Position numbers and translations under genes: made by a program. From CAZAMP01 sp964486455 (GTDB taxonomy: Bacteria; Eisenbacteria; RBG-16-71-46; CAZAMP01), in contig CAZAMP010000082.1 in NCBI GenBank assembly GCA_964486455.1, forward strand, positions 1 to 7,353: a DNA stretch of 7,353 nt. The letters are read 5' to 3'. This document shows, one piece after another, positions 1-6,628 of this stretch. The notes beneath the pieces were generated by a model. It searched no databases. It was not told where the DNA came from and saw nothing but the letters and a program-made list of their open reading frames with translations. How positions within the stretch are numbered: position 1 is the stretch's first letter; every line of letters begins with the position of its first letter.

Positions 1-1965
1 TCGCCGTACTGGGACAACATCCGGTTGGGTCTGTTGACGCCGGTGAACGCGCCTCAGCTCTCGGGAGACACGTGGTTCCAGGATGCGTACCCTCTGGGCC
101 AGACGCTTCGACCGGATGCTGTGGCGAACGTGAACTGCTTCTTTGATCGTGCTTACTCGGACAACAATCAGACGAACGCGAACATGGGCGACTCGTCCAC
201 GGTCGACTGCGGTACTTACGCCAACTCCGAGGTCTACCTCAACTTCCGCGTCCCGCAAGTTGGACCTTGCATGACCGGGACCGAAGACTGGTGGGATCGG
301 ACCGGCATGGACGGTGGCGACTGGTACGACAACGACGGTGAAGAACAGGGCGGCAGTGTGGTTGACCCGCGCGGCGACGACGATTGGGCGGCGGCGCGCT
401 GTGACTCGGCCGAGCGTGAGGGTGGCAACTCCCCGCTTCCGGGCCGGTTCATGACGTTCCTCCACGAGAACAGCCGCTACTTCGACCAGGCTGGCGGAGA
501 GGGCAGTGGAAGTGGCTCGAATTGGAGACTCAACCGGGACAACGAGATTCTTCCGGACGGGTTCTTCATGCCGGGGACGATGGTGGAGTACTTCTTCACG
601 TCCCACTTCACTGGCAATCCGTACAACGCTCTGAACATGGACGTCTGGCCGGACACGACGGACGGCTTCTATCTCGAGTATGAGGTCCTTCCGGGCTACT
701 TGCTCGAGGCGGGCGGCGATCCGAGCTGCGACGACGTCGTGGCGCCGTGTCTGCTCTACGTCGACGCGTTCAATGCGGGCGCGCAGGTGCCGATCGAGGA
801 CTACGGGCTCACTCCGGTCATGGGTCAGCTTATCGACGAGAACACAGATTCTCATGACAACTGGGATCGTTACGATTATATGGCCGCGTCTTCGAACATT
901 CCGGGCCCGCTGGCGCGCGAGCGCTTCGGCGACAACGGGATGACGAAGTACCAGTCGATGATCTACAAGTCGATCCTGTACAACACGGGCTCGCGTCGCA
1001 ACGAGGGTCTACGTGACGGTGACGCGGATCTCCTGATCCACTTCATCCTTACGGACGACTTCGATCGTTGGACTTTCCTGAAGGGGCTGTGGCTGACTGG
1101 AAACGGGATCGTCGAGATCCTCGACGATCCGGTTCGCCCGAAGTCGCAGGCGCTTCTGTCGCTCTATGCGTGCGCGCAGCTCGACTGCGGTTGCCTCAAC
1201 GAGGCGGACTGCCCGAGCGGGTCGGCGGCAGACACGTCGGTTTGCGTGCGTCTGAACGGCGTCATCGGTGCGGACTTCGGTCTGCAGGACCCTGAGCCGT
1301 ACTCGGCCGTGCGTGGGCTCGGCTGCCCGGCGATGCTCTGCGCCAACGTCATTCTCCCGACGGACCAGTGCGGCGTGCCGAACATGTCCTACGAGGATCA
1401 GGACGCTGGTGGAGCCATCGCCAACTACGCCTCTGTGTCGAACGACCAGAGCGTTGGCGCGGGCAACCCGGCGAACTACCGCGTTGTGACCGACGCGTTC
1501 AGCCTGCACTACATGCGGTGGGTCGAGGATCCTTGGACCATCGCGCAGTGCGGAACGACCGCAACAGCCATCACGCGCCGTTGCGAGGACGTTCTGGGCT
1601 GGTTCCAGGTCTCTAGCAGCCAGGGCTGCCCGCCTGACGATATTCTGGCCACCGGTGTCGGTGATCAGGGTGGCGTGCCGGTCGCGCAGACCATGCTGTT
1701 CCAGAACGCGCCGAACCCGTTCAACCCGCAGACGACGGTGCGGTACGACCTGGCTGAGAAGACGCACGTGAAACTGCAGATCTTCGACGTCAGCGGCCGT
1801 CTCGTCCGTACGCTGGTTGACAAGGTCCAGATACCTGAGAGCTACCGGATGACTTGGGACGGCACGACTGATGCCGGCAAGTCGGTTGCTAGCGGTGTGT
1901 TCTGGGCACGTCTGTCGACGTCGTCCGGCTTCCAGGCCTCCACGAAGATGGTGGTCCTGAAGTAG
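1..1965 (+). CDS. Secreted cysteine-rich protein with C-terminal FlgD-Ig/T9SS-type sorting domain (5' partial)
   Basis: The reading frame is open from base 1 (first residues SPYWDNIRLG), so the true start lies upstream and the TTG at 25 is not needed as a start. About 654 residues are visible. The body has at least 17 cysteines, many Gly, Asp, Asn and Trp, and no obvious membrane helix, which fits an extracellular, disulfide-rich protein. I do not recognise its catalytic or binding function. The last ~90 residues (from base ~1690) are a clear FlgD-Ig-like C-terminal domain: FQNAPNPFNPQTTVRYDL, then IFDVSGRLVRTL, TWDGTTDAGKSVASGVFWARL and a closing MVVLK. In FCB bacteria such domains usually act as export and surface-attachment signals of the type IX system; that role is inferred here. 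The DNIRLG segment near the window edge resembles a motif I recall from related secreted proteins, but I assign no domain to it. An intrinsic terminator follows 29 bp after the stop. Confidence 0.9.
   Translation, partial: SPYWDNIRLGLLTPVNAPQLSGDTWFQDAYPLGQTLRPDAVANVNCFFDRAYSDNNQTNANMGDSSTVDCGTYANSEVYLNFRVPQVGPCMTGTEDWWDRTGMDGGDWYDNDGEEQGGSVVDPRGDDDWAAARCDSAEREGGNSPLPGRFMTFLHENSRYFDQAGGEGSGSGSNWRLNRDNEILPDGFFMPGTMVEYFFTSHFTGNPYNALNMDVWPDTTDGFYLEYEVLPGYLLEAGGDPSCDDVVAPCLLYVDAFNAGAQVPIEDYGLTPVMGQLIDENTDSHDNWDRYDYMAASSNIPGPLARERFGDNGMTKYQSMIYKSILYNTGSRRNEGLRDGDADLLIHFILTDDFDRWTFLKGLWLTGNGIVEILDDPVRPKSQALLSLYACAQLDCGCLNEADCPSGSAADTSVCVRLNGVIGADFGLQDPEPYSAVRGLGCPAMLCANVILPTDQCGVPNMSYEDQDAGGAIANYASVSNDQSVGAGNPANYRVVTDAFSLHYMRWVEDPWTIAQCGTTATAITRRCEDVLGWFQVSSSQGCPPDDILATGVGDQGGVPVAQTMLFQNAPNPFNPQTTVRYDLAEKTHVKLQIFDVSGRLVRTLVDKVQIPESYRMTWDGTTDAGKSVASGVFWARLSTSSGFQASTKMVVLK
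1690..1962 (+). other. FlgD-Ig-like / T9SS type A-like C-terminal domain
   Basis: This is the C-terminal domain of the gene ending at 1965. It shows the family's full order of motifs: NPFNP at the start, a beta-strand segment TTVRYDLAEKTHVKLQIFD, GRLVRTL, the WDGTTDAGKSVASGVFWARL turn-strand block, and a short basic/hydrophobic end. In proteins with this domain it is typically the secretion and anchoring signal and may be removed after export. Whether this organism has a type IX secretion system cannot be seen from the window. Confidence 0.88.
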
Positions 1966-1994
1966 TCGACATCGGCATACGAGTCGATACACTA

Positions 1995-2021
1995 GGCCCC
2001 GCCTTCGGGCGGGGCCTTTTT
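1995..2021 (+). terminator. Intrinsic terminator with UUCG tetraloop
   Basis: A perfect 9-bp GC-rich stem (1995-2003 with 2008-2016) closes a TTCG loop as C(UUCG)G, the unusually stable tetraloop, and is followed directly by five T (2017-2021). It lies 29 bp after the stop of the secreted-protein gene and should end that transcript. It also separates that gene from the membrane protein gene starting at 2103. Confidence 0.93.
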
Positions 2022-2093
2022 GTGAACGCGAGGCGCGCTTCATGAGGCGATGCATAAGGCGCCGGGCGTAAAGGGACTCATTTCAGCCGGGCA

Positions 2094-2098
2094 GGGAG
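2094..2098 (+). promoter_or_regulatory. Ribosome-binding site supporting the TTG start at 2103
   Basis: GGGAG lies four bases before a TTG. The in-frame stop at 2055-2057 and the lack of ATG or GTG between it and 2103 limit the choice of start. The next in-frame ATG (2139) would remove 12 residues that lead into the first membrane helix and has no comparable Shine-Dalgarno. No convincing -35/-10 pair was found in the 81 bp between the terminator and this site. Confidence 0.6.
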
Positions 2099-2102
2099 TA
2101 GA

Positions 2103-4580
2103 TTGGGAGCGACGCGGAACACGTACACCGGGCTGTTCATGGTGAGCCTCTCGACTCTCATGCTGCAGACTCTATTCACGAGAATCTTCAGCGTGACGAT
2201 GTGGTATCACTTCGCCTTCATGGCGGTGTCGATCGCCCTCTTCGGTATGACGCTCGGCGCGTTAATCGTATATCTTCAACCGCGACACTTCCCGGAGGAG
2301 CACGCAAAGACGCAGCTCTCGTTGCATGCCCTGCTCTTTGCGGTAGCGATCATTGCCGGCTTCATCATTCATCTCTACGTTCCCTATCTGACCGGCACGG
2401 GTTCGGTTGGGGGAGGCGAAGGGGTCCCGCAGCCGACCGGTGCCCCAAAGGCCGACGGTTGGATTTCGACCGCTGCCTACCTGTCGCTCACCTATGTTTC
2501 GATCTCGATCCCGTTTGTATTTGCGGGGATTTGTGTGTGCATTGCCCTCACGCGATTTCGCGGTCAGGTGGCCCGTCTGTACGCGGCGGATCTGGCGGGA
2601 GCTGCGGTCGGTTGCGTGTGCTTCATACTGGCCCTTCGGGTCACCGACGGCCCGACGGCCGTCTTTATGGTGGCTGCCTTTGCTGCCCTCGGAGCCCTGG
2701 CATTCGCGTTCGACCAACCCCGCAAATGGTTGATCACGGCGGCCTTGACGGTCTTCGTGTCACTGGGCATCTTCACCATGGGGCACGCGATTCTCGCCCA
2801 TCGTCAGGCTCCGCTCGTCAGACTCGTCTATTCAAAGGGGACCGAAACCGCGAGGCCGATCTACGAGCACTGGAACGAATTCGCCTACTTCCGGATGTAT
2901 CGTCACTCCGAAGTCCCCACCGGATGGGGATTCAGCACGACCTTTGAACCGCGGTGGCATCGCGTTCCCCAGATCGGTGTCTTCATCGATGCCTGGGCGG
3001 GCACATATCTGACCCGATGGGATGGCGATCCTGATCGCTTGGACCACTTGCGATATGACGTTACCAATTTCGTCCACTACGTGAGGCGGGACGCCGATGT
3101 TCTGGTCGTTGGAGTGGGGGGTGGCCGCGATGTTCTGTCCGCCCTGGCATTCGAGCAGAGATCCGTGACCGGCGTGGAGATCAACGGTGACCTGCTCGAT
3201 GTCGTGAGCGGACGCTTCGGTGATTTCACGGGCCATCTCGATCGCGACCCTCGCGTTCGGCTGGTGGCGGATGAAGCGCGCAGCTACATCACGCGTCAGG
3301 AAGATCGGTACGGCATCGTTCAGGTTTCGATGATCGATACGTTTGCGGCGACCGCGGCGGGGGCCTTCGTGCTCACGGAGAACACGCTCTATACGGTCGA
3401 AGCATGGCGTGTCTTTCTCGATCGTCTTACCGAGAGCGGGGTGATGAGCTTCTCGCGCTGGTACACGCCCTCGGATCCGGCGGAGGTGCAGCGGCTGTTC
3501 ACGCTGGCAACGGCCGCGCTCAGGGATGCGGGTATCGAGCGACCCGACCGACACATGGTGATGGTCACGAATATTCCGGAGGGGGCGGACATGCTCGCCG
3601 GAATCGGGACTCTCTTGGTGTGCCGAACGCCATTCACCGAAGAGGATCTCGCCGCCGTTGCCGACGCAGTGGAACGCCTCGAATTCGGCGTGCTATACGC
3701 GCCCGGTCTTCCCGGCGATCCCGTCTTGTCGCAGATCGCACGGAGCACAGACCTGGACGAGTTCGCATCATCGTTTCCGCTCGACATCTCGCCTCCGACT
3801 GATGATAGGCCTTTCTTTTTCAACATGTTACGGATTCAGGACGTCTTCTCTCCCGGGCGGATCGAGGGGCACGTCAATGCGTTCAACCTGAAGGCGGTCA
3901 CTACGCTGGGCTCGCTTCTGGTCATCGTTCTCGGACTGACGCTTCTCTGCATCATCGTCCCGCTGGTGCTGACCCGAAGGCGATCCCGTCCTATGGGCGC
4001 AGCCCGCTACATACTTTTCTTCGGAGCAATCGGGTTCGGCTTCATGTTAGTTGAGATCTCTCAGCTCCAGCGACTCATCGTCTTCTTGGGACACCCGACC
4101 TACGGACTATCGGTTGTCCTCTTTTCGCTTCTGCTCTCGAGCGGGATCGGAAGCTACCTGACGCCGGTGTGCAGGGACACGTCACACGCCTCACGGTCGG
4201 CGTGGCGGCTCATCGCGATTGTGGCCGTTCTCGTGGTATTGGGGCTCGTGACGCCGCCGATCACTAGCGCGCTCCGCGGAGCGACCAACGGCGTGCGGAT
4301 CGCGGTCGCGGCCGCTCTTCTCGCGCCGCCCGGCCTCTTCATGGGGATGGCGTTTCCGCTCGGAATGTCAGTGGCCAACCTGCGTTCTCGCCGGCTCACG
4401 CCGTGGCTGTGGGGCATCAACGGTGCGGCATCTGTCAGCGCGTCTGTGCTGGCGGTGGTGCTGGCCTTGGCCTGGGGGATCTCCGCGGCGTTCTGGGGGG
4501 GTGTAGGGTGCTACATCGTCGCCTTCGTCTCCTATCTCGGCTGCGTGCGCTCCGCGCCTACTTCGCAAACTGCTCCTTGA
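2103..4580 (+). CDS. Polytopic membrane protein with spermidine synthase-like SAM-binding domain
   Basis: An 825-residue protein with three parts. Residues ~9-231 hold about seven hydrophobic helices. Residues ~240-590 are a soluble Rossmann methyltransferase/aminopropyltransferase-like domain. Residues ~598-813 hold about seven more helices. The SAM-site motifs are visible: VLVVGVGGGRDVLSAL (GxGGG at ~337-341), the acidic end of strand 2 in GVEIN (E359), and ADEARSYI (D390). The region after strand 4 reads QVSMIDTFAATAAGAF, not the usual spermidine synthase D-x-x-D type site. PTDDRPFFF (~565-573), LGHPTYGL and WGINGAASV are blocks I recall from the membrane-bound spermidine-synthase-like family. 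Its substrate is unknown, and polyamine synthesis should not be assumed: no speD or other polyamine gene is nearby. The start is TTG at 2103. A terminator precedes it, so it probably has its own promoter. Its last 23 bp overlap the convergent beta-helix gene. Family assignment is strong; function is open. Confidence 0.9.
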   Translation: MGATRNTYTGLFMVSLSTLMLQTLFTRIFSVTMWYHFAFMAVSIALFGMTLGALIVYLQPRHFPEEHAKTQLSLHALLFAVAIIAGFIIHLYVPYLTGTGSVGGGEGVPQPTGAPKADGWISTAAYLSLTYVSISIPFVFAGICVCIALTRFRGQVARLYAADLAGAAVGCVCFILALRVTDGPTAVFMVAAFAALGALAFAFDQPRKWLITAALTVFVSLGIFTMGHAILAHRQAPLVRLVYSKGTETARPIYEHWNEFAYFRMYRHSEVPTGWGFSTTFEPRWHRVPQIGVFIDAWAGTYLTRWDGDPDRLDHLRYDVTNFVHYVRRDADVLVVGVGGGRDVLSALAFEQRSVTGVEINGDLLDVVSGRFGDFTGHLDRDPRVRLVADEARSYITRQEDRYGIVQVSMIDTFAATAAGAFVLTENTLYTVEAWRVFLDRLTESGVMSFSRWYTPSDPAEVQRLFTLATAALRDAGIERPDRHMVMVTNIPEGADMLAGIGTLLVCRTPFTEEDLAAVADAVERLEFGVLYAPGLPGDPVLSQIARSTDLDEFASSFPLDISPPTDDRPFFFNMLRIQDVFSPGRIEGHVNAFNLKAVTTLGSLLVIVLGLTLLCIIVPLVLTRRRSRPMGAARYILFFGAIGFGFMLVEISQLQRLIVFLGHPTYGLSVVLFSLLLSSGIGSYLTPVCRDTSHASRSAWRLIAIVAVLVVLGLVTPPITSALRGATNGVRIAVAAALLAPPGLFMGMAFPLGMSVANLRSRRLTPWLWGINGAASVSASVLAVVLALAWGISAAFWGGVGCYIVAFVSYLGCVRSAPTSQTAP

Positions 4581-5961
4581 TCCGGCCCCAGCTGGTCTCA
4601 AGTGTGGTGGTTAGGCAGTCAGCGTCCCAAGCGCCGATGAGCCCACAGTTCGCCCCATCCGGATGATTTCCCGGAATGCACGGCGAGATGCTCTGAAGCG
4701 TCCAGTTCCGATCGGCGCCCGGCGTCGTCGAGCAAAACAACGGATCGACCGAGAAGTTGTCGTCGATCGTCGCTTGGTCGTCGATGCAGATCGTCCAATC
4801 GCCACCGACGTTCCCGAAGAGGTCGCAGCACGAGAGCGTCGGGTTGTTCACACCGAAGGAATCGTCGCAGTAGACGGCTTCGCCGGCGGCCGAGAACGCG
4901 ATGATGGTGCTCTCGATGGCGGGAGATGATCCAAACGCACAGGCGATCCCACCGCCGTTTGCGGTGGCGGCGTTGCCGGTAAACGTACATCCGGACACGA
5001 GCGGGGATGAAGATGCGAAGCAGAATAGTCCCGCGCCGTTATCCGCCGAGTTCGCGGAGATCGTCGCGTTCAAGATGGTGGGGGATGAGTTTTGGAAAAA
5101 GACCCCGCCGCCCGTGGTGGCGGAGTTCGCGACGAAGACACAGGCGTCGATGATCGGATCCACGTTCTTCACGTAGGCGCCACCTCCTTCGGACGCCGAG
5201 TTTCCGGAGAACGTGCAGTCGGTCAACCCCGACAGCGATTCACCGTAGAGGCCTCCACCTTGCCCTCCCGCTCGGCAGTCGACGAAGCTGCACTCGGTGA
5301 GTGTCGGCGAGGATTGGCTGAAGCAGTTGAGACCGCCGCCATTGGTGGCTGCCGAGTCGGAGAAGCTACACCGTGTGAAGGTCGGTGACGATTGCCTCAG
5401 AAAAACCCCGCCGCCCTCGCTGGCCGTGTTGCCGGAGAAGACGCAGTCCGTCAGTGTCGGGCTACCGAACCCGCTGTAGAGCCCACCCCCGAGTCCGTCC
5501 GCGGTGTCGGTGCGGTTGTCGATGAACCGGCAGTTGATGATCGTCGGCGATGATCCACTGATCGAGATCCCGCCGCCGAGCGGCGTGACGCCTTCCACGT
5601 AGCCGTTCATGATGGTGATGCCTTCGATGACGGTGTCGGGTCCCTCGCCGCCGTCGATCAGAAAGCCACGGTGAGGGTCACCCGGGGCGCCCTCGCAATC
5701 GATCCGGCACATCTCCGGATTGCCGGTATCGGAGCGAATGACGAGATTCTTGCCGAGGGTATCGAGGTCGCGGTTGCCGTCTCCCCGGAAATCGCCGCCC
5801 ATGTTGGTCAGGATAAGCGTATCGCCGTCAGCCGCGGCCGCAATAGCTTCCCCGATCGTCAACGTGTGACCGGTTCTATCGGGGTTGATGATGAACGTGG
5901 TCGAAGAGGCGGGGGCGGAAAGGATGCAGATCGCACCCAGGATGAGAACGGGCCCGCGCAT
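4558..5961 (-). CDS. Secreted right-handed parallel beta-helix repeat protein
   Basis: A 467-residue protein. It starts at ATG (5961) behind a strong Shine-Dalgarno. Residues 1-18 form a signal peptide (hydrophobic VLILGAICIL, likely cut after APA). Residues ~21-120 are the N-terminal helix cap: a TIGEAIAAAADGDTLIL block typical of pectate-lyase-fold surface proteins, then IRSDTG and a GFLIDGGEG turn. Residues ~128-359 hold about nine rungs of the form GGG-x6-SSPT-x3-C-x-F-x2-N-x-A. Residues ~360-449 are the C-terminal cap, with DPLFC, SPCIPGN and CGLIGAWDADC. The protein ends in a short tail, SWGRIKEQFAK. No catalytic residues for a lyase or hydrolase stand out, so it may be a surface, adhesion or polysaccharide-binding protein; that is inference. 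It lies downstream of napHB on the same strand, but with a 138-bp gap and hairpin between. Its 3' end runs 23 bp into the convergent membrane gene. Confidence 0.92.
   Translation of the reverse strand: MRGPVLILGAICILSAPASSTTFIINPDRTGHTLTIGEAIAAAADGDTLILTNMGGDFRGDGNRDLDTLGKNLVIRSDTGNPEMCRIDCEGAPGDPHRGFLIDGGEGPDTVIEGITIMNGYVEGVTPLGGGISISGSSPTIINCRFIDNRTDTADGLGGGLYSGFGSPTLTDCVFSGNTASEGGGVFLRQSSPTFTRCSFSDSAATNGGGLNCFSQSSPTLTECSFVDCRAGGQGGGLYGESLSGLTDCTFSGNSASEGGGAYVKNVDPIIDACVFVANSATTGGGVFFQNSSPTILNATISANSADNGAGLFCFASSSPLVSGCTFTGNAATANGGGIACAFGSSPAIESTIIAFSAAGEAVYCDDSFGVNNPTLSCCDLFGNVGGDWTICIDDQATIDDNFSVDPLFCSTTPGADRNWTLQSISPCIPGNHPDGANCGLIGAWDADCLTTTLETSWGRIKEQFAK
4561..4593 (-). other. Short C-terminal tail SWGRIKEQFAK, possible sorting tag
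   Basis: The last 11 residues of the beta-helix protein follow a Thr-rich linker (CLTTTLET) after the end of the folded cap at WDADC. The aromatic-glycine-basic pattern is separate from the beta-helix repeats. From memory, not checked here, similar SWGxIKxxF/Y ends occur on many secreted proteins of uncultured FCB-type bacteria. A role in export or anchoring is a hypothesis. Bases 4558-4580 of this end also encode the C-terminus of the convergent membrane protein. Confidence 0.5.
4885..5580 (-). repeat. Beta-helix rung repeats (about nine units of ~23-29 codons)
   Basis: Within the beta-helix gene, units begin with GGG (GAG in unit 8) and carry SSPT or a variant, then C-[RVST]-F in seven of nine, then a small-residue turn such as SGNTASE. 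Units 2 and 5 share nearly the same turn (FSGNTASE, FSGNSASE). The repeats are visible in DNA as well: TTTCCGGAGAACGTGCAGTC near 5200 and TTGCCGGAGAAGACGCAGTC near 5430. This is coding repetition, not an intergenic repeat. Confidence 0.85.
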
Positions 5962-5966
5962 GGTGA

Positions 5967-5974
5967 ACCTCCCT
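5967..5974 (-). promoter_or_regulatory. Ribosome-binding site of the beta-helix gene
   Basis: On the minus strand AGGGAGGT stands five bases before the ATG at 5961, a strong Shine-Dalgarno that fixes the start. The site lies between two copies of AGGTTC spaced 12 bases apart; the second copy overlaps its 3' end. No clear -35/-10 promoter was found between here and the hairpin at 6029. A TAGAAT at 6021-6026 resembles a -10 box but has no matching -35. Confidence 0.75.
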
Positions 5975-6028
5975 CTGAACCTATGACACCAACGGCTTCA
6001 TCGCGTCCGAGCGAGGGCGGATTCTAGC

Positions 6029-6057
6029 ATGCCGGGCGCGGTGCGCGCACCCGGCAT
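6029..6057 (-). terminator. Strong GC hairpin after napB, possible transcript end
   Basis: ATGCCGGG (6029-6036) pairs perfectly with CCCGGCAT (6050-6057). Inside, CGCG (6037-6040) can pair with CGCG (6044-6047) around a GTG loop, leaving a two-base bulge. It lies 42 bp past the napB stop. On the minus strand no T-run follows, so it is not a standard intrinsic terminator. It could be a factor-assisted stop, an mRNA 3' stabiliser, or a bidirectional barrier between napB and the beta-helix gene. Confidence 0.45.
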
Positions 6058-6099
6058 GGCGGAGCGTTTGAGGGACGATTTGATACGGGTGAACGGCGT

Positions 6100-6618
6100 C
6101 TACTTCTCGCTCTCGAACTCGTTCTCCGGTTCGCTCACGTTGAGCGCCTGCGGCGTGTGACACAGAACACAGTTGTATCGGGAGCCGGCAACCGTCTCGG
6201 ACGCCTCATATCCCTCGATCGTGACCCGCATTCCGGTCTCGGCCTCTTCATTCGAGACCTGAGCCATGAGGAAGTGCGATTCGGGGACGGCAACTACGTC
6301 CTCATCGTCGCCGGAGTGGCAGTCGAGACACGCGTTGTCGTCCGACGCGATCGGTAGAAGGTCTTCGACGCTGTGCGGAATCTGAGGCGGGGCCCCGACC
6401 CAGGATTCCTCGAAGACGCCGGCCTCGCCGGGCTCAACGTCACTGTACTCGGCGAGCTCCGGGTCGCTCAACGCCATGAGATCCACGTCGCGGAAGTAGA
6501 CGTCGAGTCCATCGTCGGCTTCCGTCTCGGGGGCAGAGTCGCCTCCCGCCGCGATCAGGACTGCTGCCAGGGCAACCACGGATACCAAAGGCATCCAAAG
6601 CTGTTTCCGGGTTCTCAT
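6100..6618 (-). CDS. napB: Periplasmic nitrate reductase, diheme cytochrome c subunit NapB
   Basis: A 172-residue protein. It carries electrons to the catalytic subunit NapA in the periplasm. An N-terminal signal (basic MRTRK, then a hydrophobic stretch to ~residue 24) precedes an acidic segment. The NapB signature follows: APPQIPHSVE (~76-85), heme site CLDCH (97-101), ESHF (113-116), RYNC then heme site CVLCH with TPQ (147-157). H82, H101, H115 and H154 fit the bis-histidine ligation known for NapB hemes. The start is the ATG at 6618: it overlaps the napH stop as ATGA, has GGAGGT just upstream, and gives the signal peptide. The frame stays open farther upstream, but those residues are napH read out of frame. 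Compared with E. coli NapB as I recall it, the spacing between the SHF block and the second heme is about 16 residues longer. The protein is strongly acidic. Confidence 0.93.
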   Translation of the reverse strand: MRTRKQLWMPLVSVVALAAVLIAAGGDSAPETEADDGLDVYFRDVDLMALSDPELAEYSDVEPGEAGVFEESWVGAPPQIPHSVEDLLPIASDDNACLDCHSGDDEDVVAVPESHFLMAQVSNEEAETGMRVTIEGYEASETVAGSRYNCVLCHTPQALNVSEPENEFESEK

Positions 6619-6628
6619 CGTGACCTCC
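6615..6628 (-). promoter_or_regulatory. napH-napB ATGA overlap with internal Shine-Dalgarno
   Basis: On the minus strand GGAGGT (6628-6623) lies inside the end of napH. It is followed by CACG and then ATGA, in which the napB ATG (6618-6616) overlaps the napH TGA (6617-6615). This arrangement points to translational coupling, so NapH and NapB would be made from one message in linked amounts. Confidence 0.88.

Noticed and set aside
1009..2055. 348-codon open frame on the minus strand, opposite the secreted-protein gene
   Set aside because: It is Arg-rich, has no recognisable domain, runs across the terminator hairpin, and is explained by the GC-rich codon pattern of the real gene, whose C-terminal domain is unmistakable.
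2022..2102. Promoter for the membrane protein gene
   Set aside because: A promoter is expected here because a terminator precedes it, but I found no -35/-10 pair with good spacing. TTGTGA at 2020-2025 has no partner.
2832..3554. 240-codon open frame on the minus strand inside the membrane protein gene
   Set aside because: It is antisense to the SAM-binding domain, has an Arg/His-rich composition and no family motifs.
4885..5580. Periodic DNA repeats as a CRISPR or tandem array
   Set aside because: The units are imperfect, lie in one long reading frame, and match protein beta-helix rungs.
5925..5961. Lipoprotein signal at Cys12 of the beta-helix protein
   Set aside because: The residues before Cys12 (GAI) do not fit a lipobox. 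An ordinary signal peptide cut after APA fits better.
6021..6026. TAGAAT as a -10 promoter box for the beta-helix gene
   Set aside because: The expected -35 position falls inside the GC hairpin with no match, so a promoter cannot be supported.
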